Below, piece by piece: positions 8,371-16,866 of a DNA stretch of 64,000 bases (position 1 is its first letter; every line of letters starts with the position of its first letter). The position numbers and the translations under genes were made by a program. The DNA is taken from NCBI RefSeq assembly GCF_013393325.1, contig NZ_QJRC01000101.1, positions 62,001 to 126,000 of the forward strand, in the 5' to 3' direction. The notes under the pieces were generated by a model. The model was given only the letters and a program-made list of their open reading frames with translations, made no database searches and was not told the DNA's origin. This DNA is from Pseudomonas hunanensis (GTDB lineage: Bacteria; Pseudomonadota; Gammaproteobacteria; Pseudomonadales; Pseudomonadaceae).

Positions 8371-9437
8371 GCCGAGCGCCCTGCGTAGTTCTTCTCTACC
8401 CAGTCGCGGTAGCTGCCGGACTGTACGTTCTGCACCCACTCCTGGTTGTCGAGGTACCAGGCCACGGTCTTGCGAATGCCGGTTTCGAAGGTTTCAGCGG
8501 GTTTCCAGCCCAGCTCGCGCTGCAGCTTGCGGGCATCGATGGCGTAGCGGCGGTCATGGCCGGGGCGGTCGGTCACGTAGGTAATCTGTTCGGCGTAGGG
8601 CTTGCCGTCGTCGCGTGGGCGCAGTTCGTCCAGCAGTGCGCATACGCGGTTGACGATTTCCAGGTTGGGCTTTTCGTTCCAGCCGCCAACGTTGTACACC
8701 TCACCGGTGGTACCGGCTTCCAGTACGCGGCGAATGGCGCTGCAGTGGTCTTTGACGTACAGCCAGTCGCGAATCTGCTGACCGTCGCCATACACCGGCA
8801 GTGGCTTGCCGGCCAGGGCGTTGACGATCATCAGCGGAATGAGTTTTTCCGGGAAGTGGTACGGGCCGTAGTTGTTCGAGCAGTTGGTGGTCAGTACCGG
8901 CAGGCCGTAGGTGTGGTGATACGAGCGCACCAGGTGGTCGCTGGCGGCCTTGCTGGCGGAATACGGGCTGTTTGGCTGGTACTGGTGGGTCTCGGTGAAG
9001 GCCGGTTCGTCGGCGGCCAGCGAGCCGTACACTTCGTCGGTGGATACATGCAGGAAGCGGAACGCCTGGCGTGCCTGGTCATTCAAGCCACCCCAATGGG
9101 CGCGGACGGCTTCCAGCAGGCGGAAGGTACCAACGATGTTGGTTTCGATGAAGTCTTCGGGGCCGTGGATAGAGCGGTCGACGTGGGACTCGGCAGCAAA
9201 GTTGACGATCGCGCGCGGCTGGTGCTCTTGCAGCAGGCGGGCTACCAGCTCGGAGTCGCCGATGTCGCCGTGCACGAAGATATGGCGCTTGTCACCCTGC
9301 AGGCTGCTCAGGGTTTGCAGGTTGCCTGCGTAGGTGAGTTTGTCGAGGTTGACCACAGGCTCATCGCTACCCGCCAGCCAGTCGAGCACGAAGTTCGCGC
9401 CAATGAAACCCGCACCACCAGTTACCAGAATAGTCAT
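8367..9437 (-). CDS. rmlB: dTDP-glucose 4,6-dehydratase
   Basis: Converts dTDP-D-glucose to dTDP-4-keto-6-deoxy-D-glucose, the branch point to L-rhamnose. Extended SDR with N-terminal T-G-G-A-G-F-I-G-A-N-F, the S-T-D-E-V-Y-G-S motif (catalytic D-E pair) and Y-S-A-S-K. Length 356 aa is as expected. It follows wbpM after a 102-bp gap in which I see no hairpin, so it may be read from the O-antigen transcript or have its own promoter. It leads the rmlBDA set. rmlC is not adjacent but lies about 6 kb upstream inside the cluster. Confidence 0.97.
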   Translation of the reverse strand: MTILVTGGAGFIGANFVLDWLAGSDEPVVNLDKLTYAGNLQTLSSLQGDKRHIFVHGDIGDSELVARLLQEHQPRAIVNFAAESHVDRSIHGPEDFIETNIVGTFRLLEAVRAHWGGLNDQARQAFRFLHVSTDEVYGSLAADEPAFTETHQYQPNSPYSASKAASDHLVRSYHHTYGLPVLTTNCSNNYGPYHFPEKLIPLMIVNALAGKPLPVYGDGQQIRDWLYVKDHCSAIRRVLEAGTTGEVYNVGGWNEKPNLEIVNRVCALLDELRPRDDGKPYAEQITYVTDRPGHDRRYAIDARKLQRELGWKPAETFETGIRKTVAWYLDNQEWVQNVQSGSYRDWVEKNYAGRSA

Positions 9438-9539
9438 CGTTCAGTTCTTCCCAATTCCCGCTGTCAAACTTCACTGCGTTTGAAGTTCATATGGGCGTTG
9501 CTTTGCAGGCAACACCTGTTCTGTTTGTTTGTGCCGTGC

Positions 9540-11567
9540 TCAGGGCTCCAGACGCCGACGCTGGTACAGCCAATCGACAATTTCCCCGCCGGGCACATAG
9601 CCGCTCACGGTGTCGCGCAACAGCTGGCGCACGGTGGCGAAGTCATCGACCGAAGAGGCGGCCCGCAGCGCCTCCAGGCGCTGCTTCAGCACATCCCAGG
9701 GCAGGTAGTCTTCGTTGGCGCTCATGATCATGGGGTGGCGCGTGGCAATCACGTTGTCGCCGATCAGCAACTCTTCGTAAAGCTTCTCACCCGGGCGCAA
9801 GCCCGTGAAGTTGATGGCGATATCGCCCAGCGGGTTGCGCTCGGAGCGAATGCTGAAGCCGGACAGGTGAATCATTTTTTCCGCCAGTTCCACAATCTTT
9901 ACCGGCTCGCCCATGTCCAGCACGAACACATCCCCACCCTGCCCCATGGAGCCAGCCTGAATCACCAGTTGCGCGGCCTCGGGAATGGTCATGAAGTAGC
10001 GGGTGATTTTTGGATGGGTCACGGTCAGCGGCCCGCCAGCCTTGATCTGCTTGTGGAAGAGCGGGATGACCGAGCCCGACGAGCCCAGTACGTTGCCGAA
10101 ACGCACCATCGTGAAGCGGGTTTTGTTCACCTGCGACACGTTGCCGGTATCGCCCATCAACACGGGTGCCAGCTCGCGGCTAAGGGCCTGCAAAACCATT
10201 TCGGCCAGGCGCTTGGTGCTGCCCATCACATTGGTGGGGCGCACGGCCTTGTCGGTGGAAATCAACACGAAGTTGGCAACACCGGCCTGCAGCGCGGCCT
10301 GGGCGGTGTACAGGGTGCCGAACACGTTGTTCGACAGGCCTTCGGCAATGTTGTGCTCGACAATGGGCACATGCTTGTAGGCGGCGGCGTGGTAGACAGT
10401 GTCTACCTGCCAGGCGCGCATCACGTCGAGCATCTTAGACTGGTCACGAACCGAGCCCAGTATCGGGATCAACTGCACGGCCAGGCCTCCTCGCAGGATA
10501 CGCTGTTCCAGCTCTCCTGCGATGGTGTACAGGTTGAACTCGCTGTGCTCGAACAACAGTAGAATACGCGGCGTTTGCCCCAAGATCTGGCGGCACAGCT
10601 CGGCGCCGATCGAGCCCCCAGCACCAGTCACCATCACGGTCTGGTCAATGATGCAGTGCTGCAGCAAGTCACCTTGGGCCGGCACCGCGTCGCGGCCCAG
10701 CAGGTCGGCGATGTCCACTTCCTGGATGTCATCCACCTTGACCCGGCCACTGGCCAGGTCCATGAAACCAGGCACACTGCGTACGTGCAGCGGATAGCCT
10801 TCGAGCAGATTGAGGATTTCGCGACGGCGGCTGCGGCTAACCGAAGGCAGCGCCAGCAGGATTTCTTCAGCGCCGGTGTCGTCGATCATGCGTTGCAGAT
10901 GGTCTGGTTGGTACACCTGAAGGCCGGCGATTACTCGATCAGTGATGCTGGCATCGTCGTCAATGAACGCTACCGGGCGCATGGCCTTGCCCATGCGCAG
11001 GGCAGCCACTAGTTGGTTACCGGCCGAACCGGCACCGTACACGGCGACTCGTGGCAGGCCGTCGTCGCGGTTGGCGAATGGCACGTGCTGCACGGCCGTA
11101 GCAAACCAGTCACCCAAGAAGTACTGGCGCATCGCCAAGCGCAGGCCGCCGACCATGATCAGGCTCAGCCACCAGTAGTTGAAGGTGATCGAGCGCGGCA
11201 CCACGTTCTGGTGGTTGCCGGCCCAGTAGATGATGAAGCCCAGGATCAGCGCGGAAAGCGTGACGGCCTTGATGATCGCTATCAACGCGTCATTGCCGAA
11301 ATAGCGCATCACTGCTCGGTAAAGCCCGAACCGAATGAACAACGGGATCGAAATGGCCGGCGCGATGACGAACAACCAAGTGTGGTCCAGGACGGGGTTG
11401 GCCAGATCATCGATGCCCAGACGCACAACAAACGCTAGCCAAAGCGCGAACCAGACCAAAATGACATCAGTCGCTACCTGGATCAGCCGTTTCTGGCGTC
11501 GAGGCAGTCCGAGCAGTCTTGAGCGCAGCTTATCCATAGAACCTCTGAAAGTTTTCCGAAGTGACAT
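9540..11567 (-). CDS. wbpM: WbpM-type UDP-N-acetylglucosamine 4,6-dehydratase (inner membrane)
   Basis: Membrane-anchored nucleotide-sugar C6 dehydratase that makes UDP-4-keto-6-deoxy-GlcNAc, the precursor of QuiNAc, FucNAc or bacillosamine. Four hydrophobic segments fall in roughly residues 30-145. A first Rossmann-like segment has V-Y-G-A-G-S-A-G-N-Q, and the catalytic SDR domain begins at T-G-A-G-G-S-I-G-A-E-L. The catalytic tyrosine is replaced: STDKAVRPTNVMGSTKR shows the S-M-K arrangement described for WbpM. Length 675 aa matches. In P. aeruginosa wbpM closes many O-antigen clusters, as here. Its product can feed both the WbpV-like reductase and the aminotransferase/acetyltransferase pair upstream. 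Confidence 0.93.
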   Translation of the reverse strand: MSLRKTFRGSMDKLRSRLLGLPRRQKRLIQVATDVILVWFALWLAFVVRLGIDDLANPVLDHTWLFVIAPAISIPLFIRFGLYRAVMRYFGNDALIAIIKAVTLSALILGFIIYWAGNHQNVVPRSITFNYWWLSLIMVGGLRLAMRQYFLGDWFATAVQHVPFANRDDGLPRVAVYGAGSAGNQLVAALRMGKAMRPVAFIDDDASITDRVIAGLQVYQPDHLQRMIDDTGAEEILLALPSVSRSRRREILNLLEGYPLHVRSVPGFMDLASGRVKVDDIQEVDIADLLGRDAVPAQGDLLQHCIIDQTVMVTGAGGSIGAELCRQILGQTPRILLLFEHSEFNLYTIAGELEQRILRGGLAVQLIPILGSVRDQSKMLDVMRAWQVDTVYHAAAYKHVPIVEHNIAEGLSNNVFGTLYTAQAALQAGVANFVLISTDKAVRPTNVMGSTKRLAEMVLQALSRELAPVLMGDTGNVSQVNKTRFTMVRFGNVLGSSGSVIPLFHKQIKAGGPLTVTHPKITRYFMTIPEAAQLVIQAGSMGQGGDVFVLDMGEPVKIVELAEKMIHLSGFSIRSERNPLGDIAINFTGLRPGEKLYEELLIGDNVIATRHPMIMSANEDYLPWDVLKQRLEALRAASSVDDFATVRQLLRDTVSGYVPGGEIVDWLYQRRRLEP

Positions 11568-11595
11568 TACTACAACCTTCTTCCTATCACTTTAG

Positions 11596-12609
11596 CTAGT
11601 GTTCGAGTTCACCGGCGCGCCAGCGCACAGCCAGAAACACCAATGGCAGGTAGGCGATGACAACACCCCACACTCCGTCCAAGCCCAGCAACACCACGCA
11701 CAATGCCACCGGCAGCAACCAGAACAGGTTAAGCGCAGCCGTGGCCAGGGTCACCGGTAGATGCTTGCCGTAGTGGCGGGTAGCAAACTGGTAGGCGTGG
11801 CTACGATGTGCCTCGTAAGCTTTTTCGCCACGCAGAAGGCGGCGGATGAGGGTGACGGTGGCGTCCACCACGAAGACCCCCAACAGGATCAGCCAGCACC
11901 AGAACAACTGTTGAGAGGTCCAGGCAGCCTGCAGCGACAGGCCCGCCAGTACGATGCCGAGGAAGCCGCTGCCAGCATCGCCCATGAAGATCTTTGCCGT
12001 GGGGAAGTTCCAGAACAAAAAACCCAGGGTGGCCGCAGCCAGCAACAAGGGCAATGGCACCAATTGCGGCGCATCGGCCAGGGTCGACAGCAGTACCATG
12101 CCCAAGCAAACAGAGACCGCTTCGACGCTGGCAATGCCGTCAATGCCGTCCATGAAGTTATACAGATTGAGCATCCACACGCAGTAAAAAGCCGCCAATA
12201 TGCAACCAAACCACTGCAGCTCGAGATTGAAGCCGAACACTTGAAGCGGCGCCAGGCCGCCTAGCCAGTAAAGCATCCAGGCTGCAGCAGCGAAGTGGCT
12301 GCACAAACGCCAACGGGCAGCAATGTGGTAGTGGTCGTCCATGAAGCCGACCACTGCAACCAGCGTCCCTGCCCCGCCGATAGCAACCAGTACCGACAGC
12401 GGGACAGTATCTGCCAGGCCCAGCACCGGCAGGCATGCCAGAAAGCTAAGCACGATGGCCATACCGCCGCCCCGTGGGGTAGCCACCATATGGGAACTGC
12501 GTGAGTTGGGAACGTCAATCATGCTGGATGCCAACGCATAGCAACGCATGCCAGCCGTCATCAGTAGCGATAACACTAGTATCGCCGGGAAAAACCACAA
12601 AAACATCAT
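11596..12609 (-). CDS. wbpL: WbpL-like undecaprenyl-phosphate sugar-1-phosphate transferase
   Basis: Polytopic membrane glycosyltransferase of the WecA/MraY superfamily that starts O-antigen synthesis by moving an N-acetyl-6-deoxy-aminosugar phosphate (QuiNAc or FucNAc in P. aeruginosa) to undecaprenyl phosphate. About ten hydrophobic segments over 337 aa. Diagnostic motifs: S-S-H near residue 38 followed by P-R-G-G-G, N-L-Y-N-F-M-D-G-I-D-G-I-A, and F-M-G-D-A-G-S-G-F-L-G; a H-x-Y-Q stretch near residue 268 may be the sugar-recognition loop. The start overlaps the stop of the preceding SDR gene (ATGA). The cluster also carries a PglC-type transferase, so two candidate initiators are present. 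Confidence 0.92.
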   Translation of the reverse strand: MMFLWFFPAILVLSLLMTAGMRCYALASSMIDVPNSRSSHMVATPRGGGMAIVLSFLACLPVLGLADTVPLSVLVAIGGAGTLVAVVGFMDDHYHIAARWRLCSHFAAAAWMLYWLGGLAPLQVFGFNLELQWFGCILAAFYCVWMLNLYNFMDGIDGIASVEAVSVCLGMVLLSTLADAPQLVPLPLLLAAATLGFLFWNFPTAKIFMGDAGSGFLGIVLAGLSLQAAWTSQQLFWCWLILLGVFVVDATVTLIRRLLRGEKAYEAHRSHAYQFATRHYGKHLPVTLATAALNLFWLLPVALCVVLLGLDGVWGVVIAYLPLVFLAVRWRAGELEH

Positions 12610-13571
12610 TGCTTGTTATAGCCCTGATAGTGCCTGGCAACAGCCTGAAGCGCGTGCTCGATAGCTACCGGTGGACGCCAACCCAGCATGTCACGGGTTT
12701 TGTTGATATCGACCTGTAAAGAACCACACAAACGCTGCGACAAGCCGGCTTTACCCAATACAACTGCACCGGCGCTCAGCAAGCTTGCAGGTACCGGCAG
12801 CAAACGCGCGGGCTTGCCAAGCGCCTGGCCCATGCGACGCAACAATTGGGTAGTAGACAAATCCTCACCATCACTTACCAGGAAAACCTGGTTCGCCGCT
12901 GCCGGGTGATCGACGCAAGTGGCAATCAAATCGACGAGATTGTCCAAGGCCACAAGGCTTCTTCGATTATCAATGGCGCCAAATGGCAAAGGAATGCCGC
13001 GATCAAGCCAGCGCATCATGCTGAGAAAGTTCGCTTTTACACCTGGGCCATATACCAATACAGGGCGCACGATCACTACCTCAAGACCTGACTCGCGCGC
13101 CAGTGCCTGCAGCGCAGTCTCTGCCTCCAGCTTTGAGAGCCCGTAGGGGTCTTGCGGTTGTGGAAGGTCATCGGCGAAGTACAGCTTTGAGGGAAGTGTG
13201 CCTTCGCCATTTACCTTAATCGAACTGATGAACACAAACCGTTTAACCCCGGCAGCAACGGCCTGGCGAGCCAATGCCAGTGTCCCTTCCACATTGACCC
13301 GCCGAAAGGCAGCCAATGGGTCGCGCTCAGTATCGCTCATTACATGGACGCGCGCGGCAGCGTGCACAACAACATTGCACTCGCCAAGAAGGCCACCCCA
13401 GTCGTTATCGTGCTCGAACGACTCAAACGCAATACTGCGTACGGACGGCGGTAACGACGCACTCCCATTTCGCATAGCGGCAACCACCGGCACCCCGTCA
13501 GCCACTAGACGGCGCAGCACCCCTCCCCCTACGAAACCGCTGGCTCCAGTGAGAAAAACCTTGTAATTCAT
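12606..13571 (-). CDS. wbpV: NAD-dependent epimerase/reductase, WbpV-like
   Basis: Extended SDR of 321 aa with N-terminal T-G-A-S-G-F-V-G-G-G-V and Y-G-L-S-K (YxxxK) near residue 146; V-H-A-A-A-R-V-H-V lies after the fourth strand. In P. aeruginosa clusters the gene just before wbpL encodes a reductase (WbpV or WbpK) that acts on the WbpM product at C4 to give UDP-QuiNAc or UDP-FucNAc, the WbpL substrate. Position and the overlapping ATGA with wbpL support the same job here. Stereospecificity cannot be read from the sequence, so the wbpV symbol is provisional. Confidence 0.75.
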   Translation of the reverse strand: MNYKVFLTGASGFVGGGVLRRLVADGVPVVAAMRNGSASLPPSVRSIAFESFEHDNDWGGLLGECNVVVHAAARVHVMSDTERDPLAAFRRVNVEGTLALARQAVAAGVKRFVFISSIKVNGEGTLPSKLYFADDLPQPQDPYGLSKLEAETALQALARESGLEVVIVRPVLVYGPGVKANFLSMMRWLDRGIPLPFGAIDNRRSLVALDNLVDLIATCVDHPAAANQVFLVSDGEDLSTTQLLRRMGQALGKPARLLPVPASLLSAGAVVLGKAGLSQRLCGSLQVDINKTRDMLGWRPPVAIEHALQAVARHYQGYNKQ

Positions 13572-13672
13572 CGTCTTGATCTTCTCAATAAAGGCGGCAC
13601 CAGCAGTCCTGCTCTTAGCTTATCCATAAACCCTCAGGTGTCTCTCCAAGACAAGATGATGTAGGCGATACT

Positions 13673-14299
13673 TCATGGCTGAGCAACAGGCCGCGCCGGC
13701 ACACCGATCACAGTTGCGTTATCAGGTACGTCGCAAACCACGGCAGCACCTGCGCCAACCATCGCCCTGCAGCCAATTCTGAGCATCTGTCTAACCACGG
13801 CGCCAATGCCGATCCAGCTGCACTCACCCACTGCAACACCACCCGCCAGACGCGCCCCGGGGCTGATGTGCACATGATCACCAATACAGCAGTCATGATC
13901 GACGCTGCATCCCGTATTGATGATGGCGCCTTCGCCCACAATGGCGAACGCATTGACCACTGCACCAGCAAATACCACTGTACCGCTGCCAAGCGATGCA
14001 TGGCGGCTAACCACTGCGCCCGGGTGCACCAATACAGGCACTGTCGCTCCGTGCTGTTTCAACGCTTGCAGCTTTTGGGCACGCACCACATTGTTACCGA
14101 TGGCAACCATCACACCTTGGTAGTGATCCAGCCTCTCGTGCAGCTGAGCACTGCTTCCAACTACAGGCCAAGCGCCATTTCGTTGCAGGCCAGGCCAAGC
14201 GTCGTCAAAAAATTCGATTTTCTGCCAACCGCACAGCTCAGCCAAGTCAGCCACTACCTTGCCGTGGCCGCTTGCCCCAAGGATTGCCAAAGAAGTCAT
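13673..14299 (-). CDS. PglD/NeuD-family sugar N-acetyltransferase
   Basis: A 208-residue acyltransferase with an N-terminal nucleotide-sugar-binding Rossmann-like domain (L-G-A-S-G-H-G-K-V-V-A-D) and a C-terminal left-handed beta-helix of hexapeptide repeats. The stretch V-D-H-D-C-C-I-G-D-H-V-H-I-S-P-G matches the PglD active site, where the first His is the general base. PglD acetylates the C4 amine of UDP-4-amino-sugars in UDP-di-N-acetylbacillosamine synthesis. The neighbours fit that pathway: WbpM (4,6-dehydratase), a DegT aminotransferase and a PglC-like transferase. The start ATG overlaps the stop of the PglC-like gene. A 101-bp gap separates it from the next gene. Confidence 0.87.
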   Translation of the reverse strand: MTSLAILGASGHGKVVADLAELCGWQKIEFFDDAWPGLQRNGAWPVVGSSAQLHERLDHYQGVMVAIGNNVVRAQKLQALKQHGATVPVLVHPGAVVSRHASLGSGTVVFAGAVVNAFAIVGEGAIINTGCSVDHDCCIGDHVHISPGARLAGGVAVGECSWIGIGAVVRQMLRIGCRAMVGAGAAVVCDVPDNATVIGVPARPVAQP

Positions 14300-14892
14300 T
14301 TAGGCGAACCGGTGAATTTCGACATGGTAACCTGCCCTTCAGCCGAGATACCGTCACGCACCAAGACCTTTTTGACAGTCAACAGCAGTATTTTGAAATC
14401 AAGCACTATAGAGCGATTATCCACGTACCACACATCAAGCCTGAACTTATCTTCCCACGACAGCGCATTGCGGCCATTGATCTGCGCCCAGCCTGTCACT
14501 CCAGGGCGAACATCGTGACGGCGATACTGCTCTTGGTTGTACAGCGGCAGATACTCCATCAGCAAGGGTCTTGGCCCCACCAGGCTCATGTCACCCTTGA
14601 GCACATTCCACAACTCAGGGAGTTCATCCAAGCTCGAAGCGCGCAAGAAGCTGCCAAACGGCGTCATACGTTTGTCGTCAGGCAAAGGCACCCCGTGCGC
14701 ATCCACCGCGTCAAGCATGGTCCGAAATTTAATCATTTCGAACGGTTTACCATTCATCCCCGGGCGAACTTGGCGAAACAGCACCGGCGCCCCCAATTTG
14801 CGCCGAATGCACAGCGCGAGTACGAGAATTACCGGGCTTAGAAGTACGAGACCGAACAACGATGCGAATATATCGACTGCGCGCTTGACCAT
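14296..14892 (-). CDS. PglC-like initiating sugar transferase
   Basis: Small monotopic phosphoglycosyl transferase: moves a sugar-1-phosphate from UDP-sugar to undecaprenyl phosphate. I start at ATG 14892 (M-V-K-R-A-V-D-I-F), 23 nt after the rmlC stop; an ATG at 14928 would overlap rmlC. A single re-entrant hydrophobic helix covers residues 5-30. Signatures: K-F-R-T-M, S-L-D-E-L-P-E-L (the catalytic D-E dyad), G-D-M-S-L-V-G-P-R-P, and R-P-G-V-T-G-W-A-Q-I-N-G-R. At 198 aa it is the size of Campylobacter PglC and Acinetobacter ItrA, lacking the N-terminal membrane domains of WbaP. Adjacent acetyltransferase suggests a diNAc-bacillosamine-like substrate. Confidence 0.9.
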   Translation of the reverse strand: MVKRAVDIFASLFGLVLLSPVILVLALCIRRKLGAPVLFRQVRPGMNGKPFEMIKFRTMLDAVDAHGVPLPDDKRMTPFGSFLRASSLDELPELWNVLKGDMSLVGPRPLLMEYLPLYNQEQYRRHDVRPGVTGWAQINGRNALSWEDKFRLDVWYVDNRSIVLDFKILLLTVKKVLVRDGISAEGQVTMSKFTGSPK

Positions 14893-14915
14893 AACCGTGT
14901 TGCACTCCCGCGCTA

Positions 14916-15461
14916 TTAATCGAAACACTCTGCTGCATGCAAAGGGCTTCCTGATTTGTCTTTTTCCGAAAGCTCAGGCTGGCCGTCAATCGGCCACTCG
15001 ATGCCGATATCCGGATCATTCCAGGCAAGGCACCGTTCGGATGCTGGAGAATAGTAATCGGTAGTCTTGTACAAGAAATCTGCGCGCTCGGACAGGACCA
15101 CGAATCCATGAGCAAAGCCCTCTGGTATCCAGAGCTGATGTTTGTTCTGCTCAGTCAGCAAAGCGCCCACCCATCGGCCAAAAGTCGGCGACGAGCGTCG
15201 AAGGTCCACGGCGACATCGAAAACTTCACCGAACACTACCCGCACCAGTTTTCCTTGTGGTTGGCTCAGCTGGTAATGCAACCCACGCAGTACATGCCGA
15301 GCCGATTTCGAATGGTTGTCCTGGACAAAGCTGACTGCCCTGCCGACCGCTTGTTCGAATACCTTTTGATTGAAACTTTCGAGGAAAAAACCTCGTGCAT
15401 CGCCAAAAACTTTTGGCTCAAACAGAATCACTTCCGGTATTGCCAGAGATGTAGCCTTCAT
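14916..15461 (-). CDS. rmlC: dTDP-4-dehydrorhamnose 3,5-epimerase
   Basis: Double epimerisation of dTDP-4-keto-6-deoxy-glucose, third step to dTDP-L-rhamnose. Cupin fold, 181 aa. Family motifs are clear: R-G-F-F-L-E-S-F, Q-D-N-H-S-K-S, V-L-R-G-L-H-Y-Q with the catalytic His, then G-F-A-H-G-F and Y-K-T-T-D-Y-Y. It is separated from rmlBDA by six genes and lies between the DegT aminotransferase (91-bp gap upstream) and the PglC-like transferase. That placement differs from the usual contiguous rml operon and suggests it arrived with, or was rearranged into, the sugar cassette. Confidence 0.96.
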   Translation of the reverse strand: MKATSLAIPEVILFEPKVFGDARGFFLESFNQKVFEQAVGRAVSFVQDNHSKSARHVLRGLHYQLSQPQGKLVRVVFGEVFDVAVDLRRSSPTFGRWVGALLTEQNKHQLWIPEGFAHGFVVLSERADFLYKTTDYYSPASERCLAWNDPDIGIEWPIDGQPELSEKDKSGSPLHAAECFD

Positions 15462-15552
15462 CCAATCGCCCTATTTATTAAATCTTACTGCCGTACTGCA
15501 ACTGCGTCGGCTTGCGAGCGCTGACTGCACACGTTGGCTGTCACACGCAGTC

Positions 15553-16764
15553 TCACACGGTCGCCTGCCCCATGACGTCCCGCAGCACCTCACACGTTCT
15601 GCGCATTTCAGAATCGGTGAGCGTTGGGTGCACAAGAAACATCAGGCTGGTTTCGCCAAGTTCTTGGGCGATCGCCAGGCGATGCTCCGGGCGCCAACCT
15701 GTGCCGTCGAAGGCTTTCTCCAAGTAGACCTCAGAACACGAACCGGAAAATGCCGGCACACCGCGCTGGGAAATTTCCTGCAAGATTCGGTCACGATCCC
15801 AGCCCGGTGCAAGCTTTTGCGGTTCGACAAAAACATAGCATTTGTAAGCAGCGTGCTCGCAATCTGCAGGCACGGCCGGCACCCTCAATCCTGGCAGTTC
15901 AGCAGCGCATGCCCAAATCTGGCAAGCGTTGTGCTGGCGGCTTGAATGCCATGCAGGCATGAGCCCCAACTGGATCGCACCGATAACGGCCTGCACTTCC
16001 ATCATCCGCCAGTTGGTACCAAAACTCTCATGCAACCAGCGAAACCCCGGCGCGTGCTGACGCTCGTACACAGCATCCCAGCTTTTGCCGTGATCCTTGT
16101 ACGCCCACATGGTTTTCCAAAGCTCGGAGTCATTGGTAGTAACCATTCCACCCTCACCGCCCGTGGACATGATCTTGTCCTGGCAGAAGGACCAAGCGCC
16201 TATATGGCCTATGGAACCCACTGAGCGGCCTTTATAACGTGCGCCGTGCGCCTGCGCGCAATCTTCGATCACCTTCAGGTCATGAGATGCGGCAAGCGCC
16301 ATGATCGGGTCCATGTCACATGGCCAACCAGCCAGATGCACGCAGATCACCGCACGGGTACGAGGGCTCAGCACTTTGCTGATGGTGCCTGCCGTAATAT
16401 TTTGCGAGTCACGATCCACATCCGCAAAAACAGGGGTCGCTCCGGCATTGACGATGCTGGAGACCGATGCCAGAAAGGTACGTGGGGTCACTACCACCTC
16501 ATCACCCGGGCCGATACCCAAGGCATTGAGGGCCAAGTCGAGCGCTACAGTGCCATTAGTGACTGCAACAGCGTGCGCGCACTCCGCATATGCTGCAAAG
16601 GCTTGCTCGAATTTTCGCCCGATCTCCCCGGTCCAATAGTTGACGCGGTTGGATAACAGGACATCCCGCACCGCATCAGCTTCGAGTGCCGAGAATGAGG
16701 GCCAAGGCGAGAAAGGAGTATTCAACACAATATGCACCTGTTTACCGGACAGTAAAATGGCCAT
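15553..16764 (-). CDS. DegT/DnrJ/EryC1/StrS-family PLP sugar aminotransferase
   Basis: PLP-dependent aminotransferase that aminates a keto-sugar nucleotide, usually with glutamate. Family features: G-T-V-A-L-D-L-A-L-N after the N-terminal region, V-I-E-D-C-A-Q-A-H-G (PLP-binding Asp), and S-F-C-Q-D-K-I-M-S-T-G-G-E-G-G with the Schiff-base Lys. Length 403 aa; a GTG start about 12 codons in (near 16728) is also plausible, since M-x-x-L-N-T-P-F is a common beginning. With WbpM and the PglD-like acetyltransferase it would give a UDP-4-amino-4,6-dideoxy-GlcNAc and then its 4-acetamido form. The sugar specificity is inferred from neighbours. Confidence 0.85.
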   Translation of the reverse strand: MAILLSGKQVHIVLNTPFSPWPSFSALEADAVRDVLLSNRVNYWTGEIGRKFEQAFAAYAECAHAVAVTNGTVALDLALNALGIGPGDEVVVTPRTFLASVSSIVNAGATPVFADVDRDSQNITAGTISKVLSPRTRAVICVHLAGWPCDMDPIMALAASHDLKVIEDCAQAHGARYKGRSVGSIGHIGAWSFCQDKIMSTGGEGGMVTTNDSELWKTMWAYKDHGKSWDAVYERQHAPGFRWLHESFGTNWRMMEVQAVIGAIQLGLMPAWHSSRQHNACQIWACAAELPGLRVPAVPADCEHAAYKCYVFVEPQKLAPGWDRDRILQEISQRGVPAFSGSCSEVYLEKAFDGTGWRPEHRLAIAQELGETSLMFLVHPTLTDSEMRRTCEVLRDVMGQATV

Positions 16765-16866
16765 CCCACCTGGAGGTGGCTGACCAGCAGAATAAAGAAA
16801 TACTTGATGCAGGCTTCAGTTCGCACGCAATCGTCCAGCTAGTGAATTGTGCGCAGGAGGCCTTGC

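Noticed and set aside
8556..10562. 668-codon ORF on the + strand over rmlB and wbpM
   Set aside because: Crosses two real minus-strand genes and their gap; composition is that of an antisense frame.
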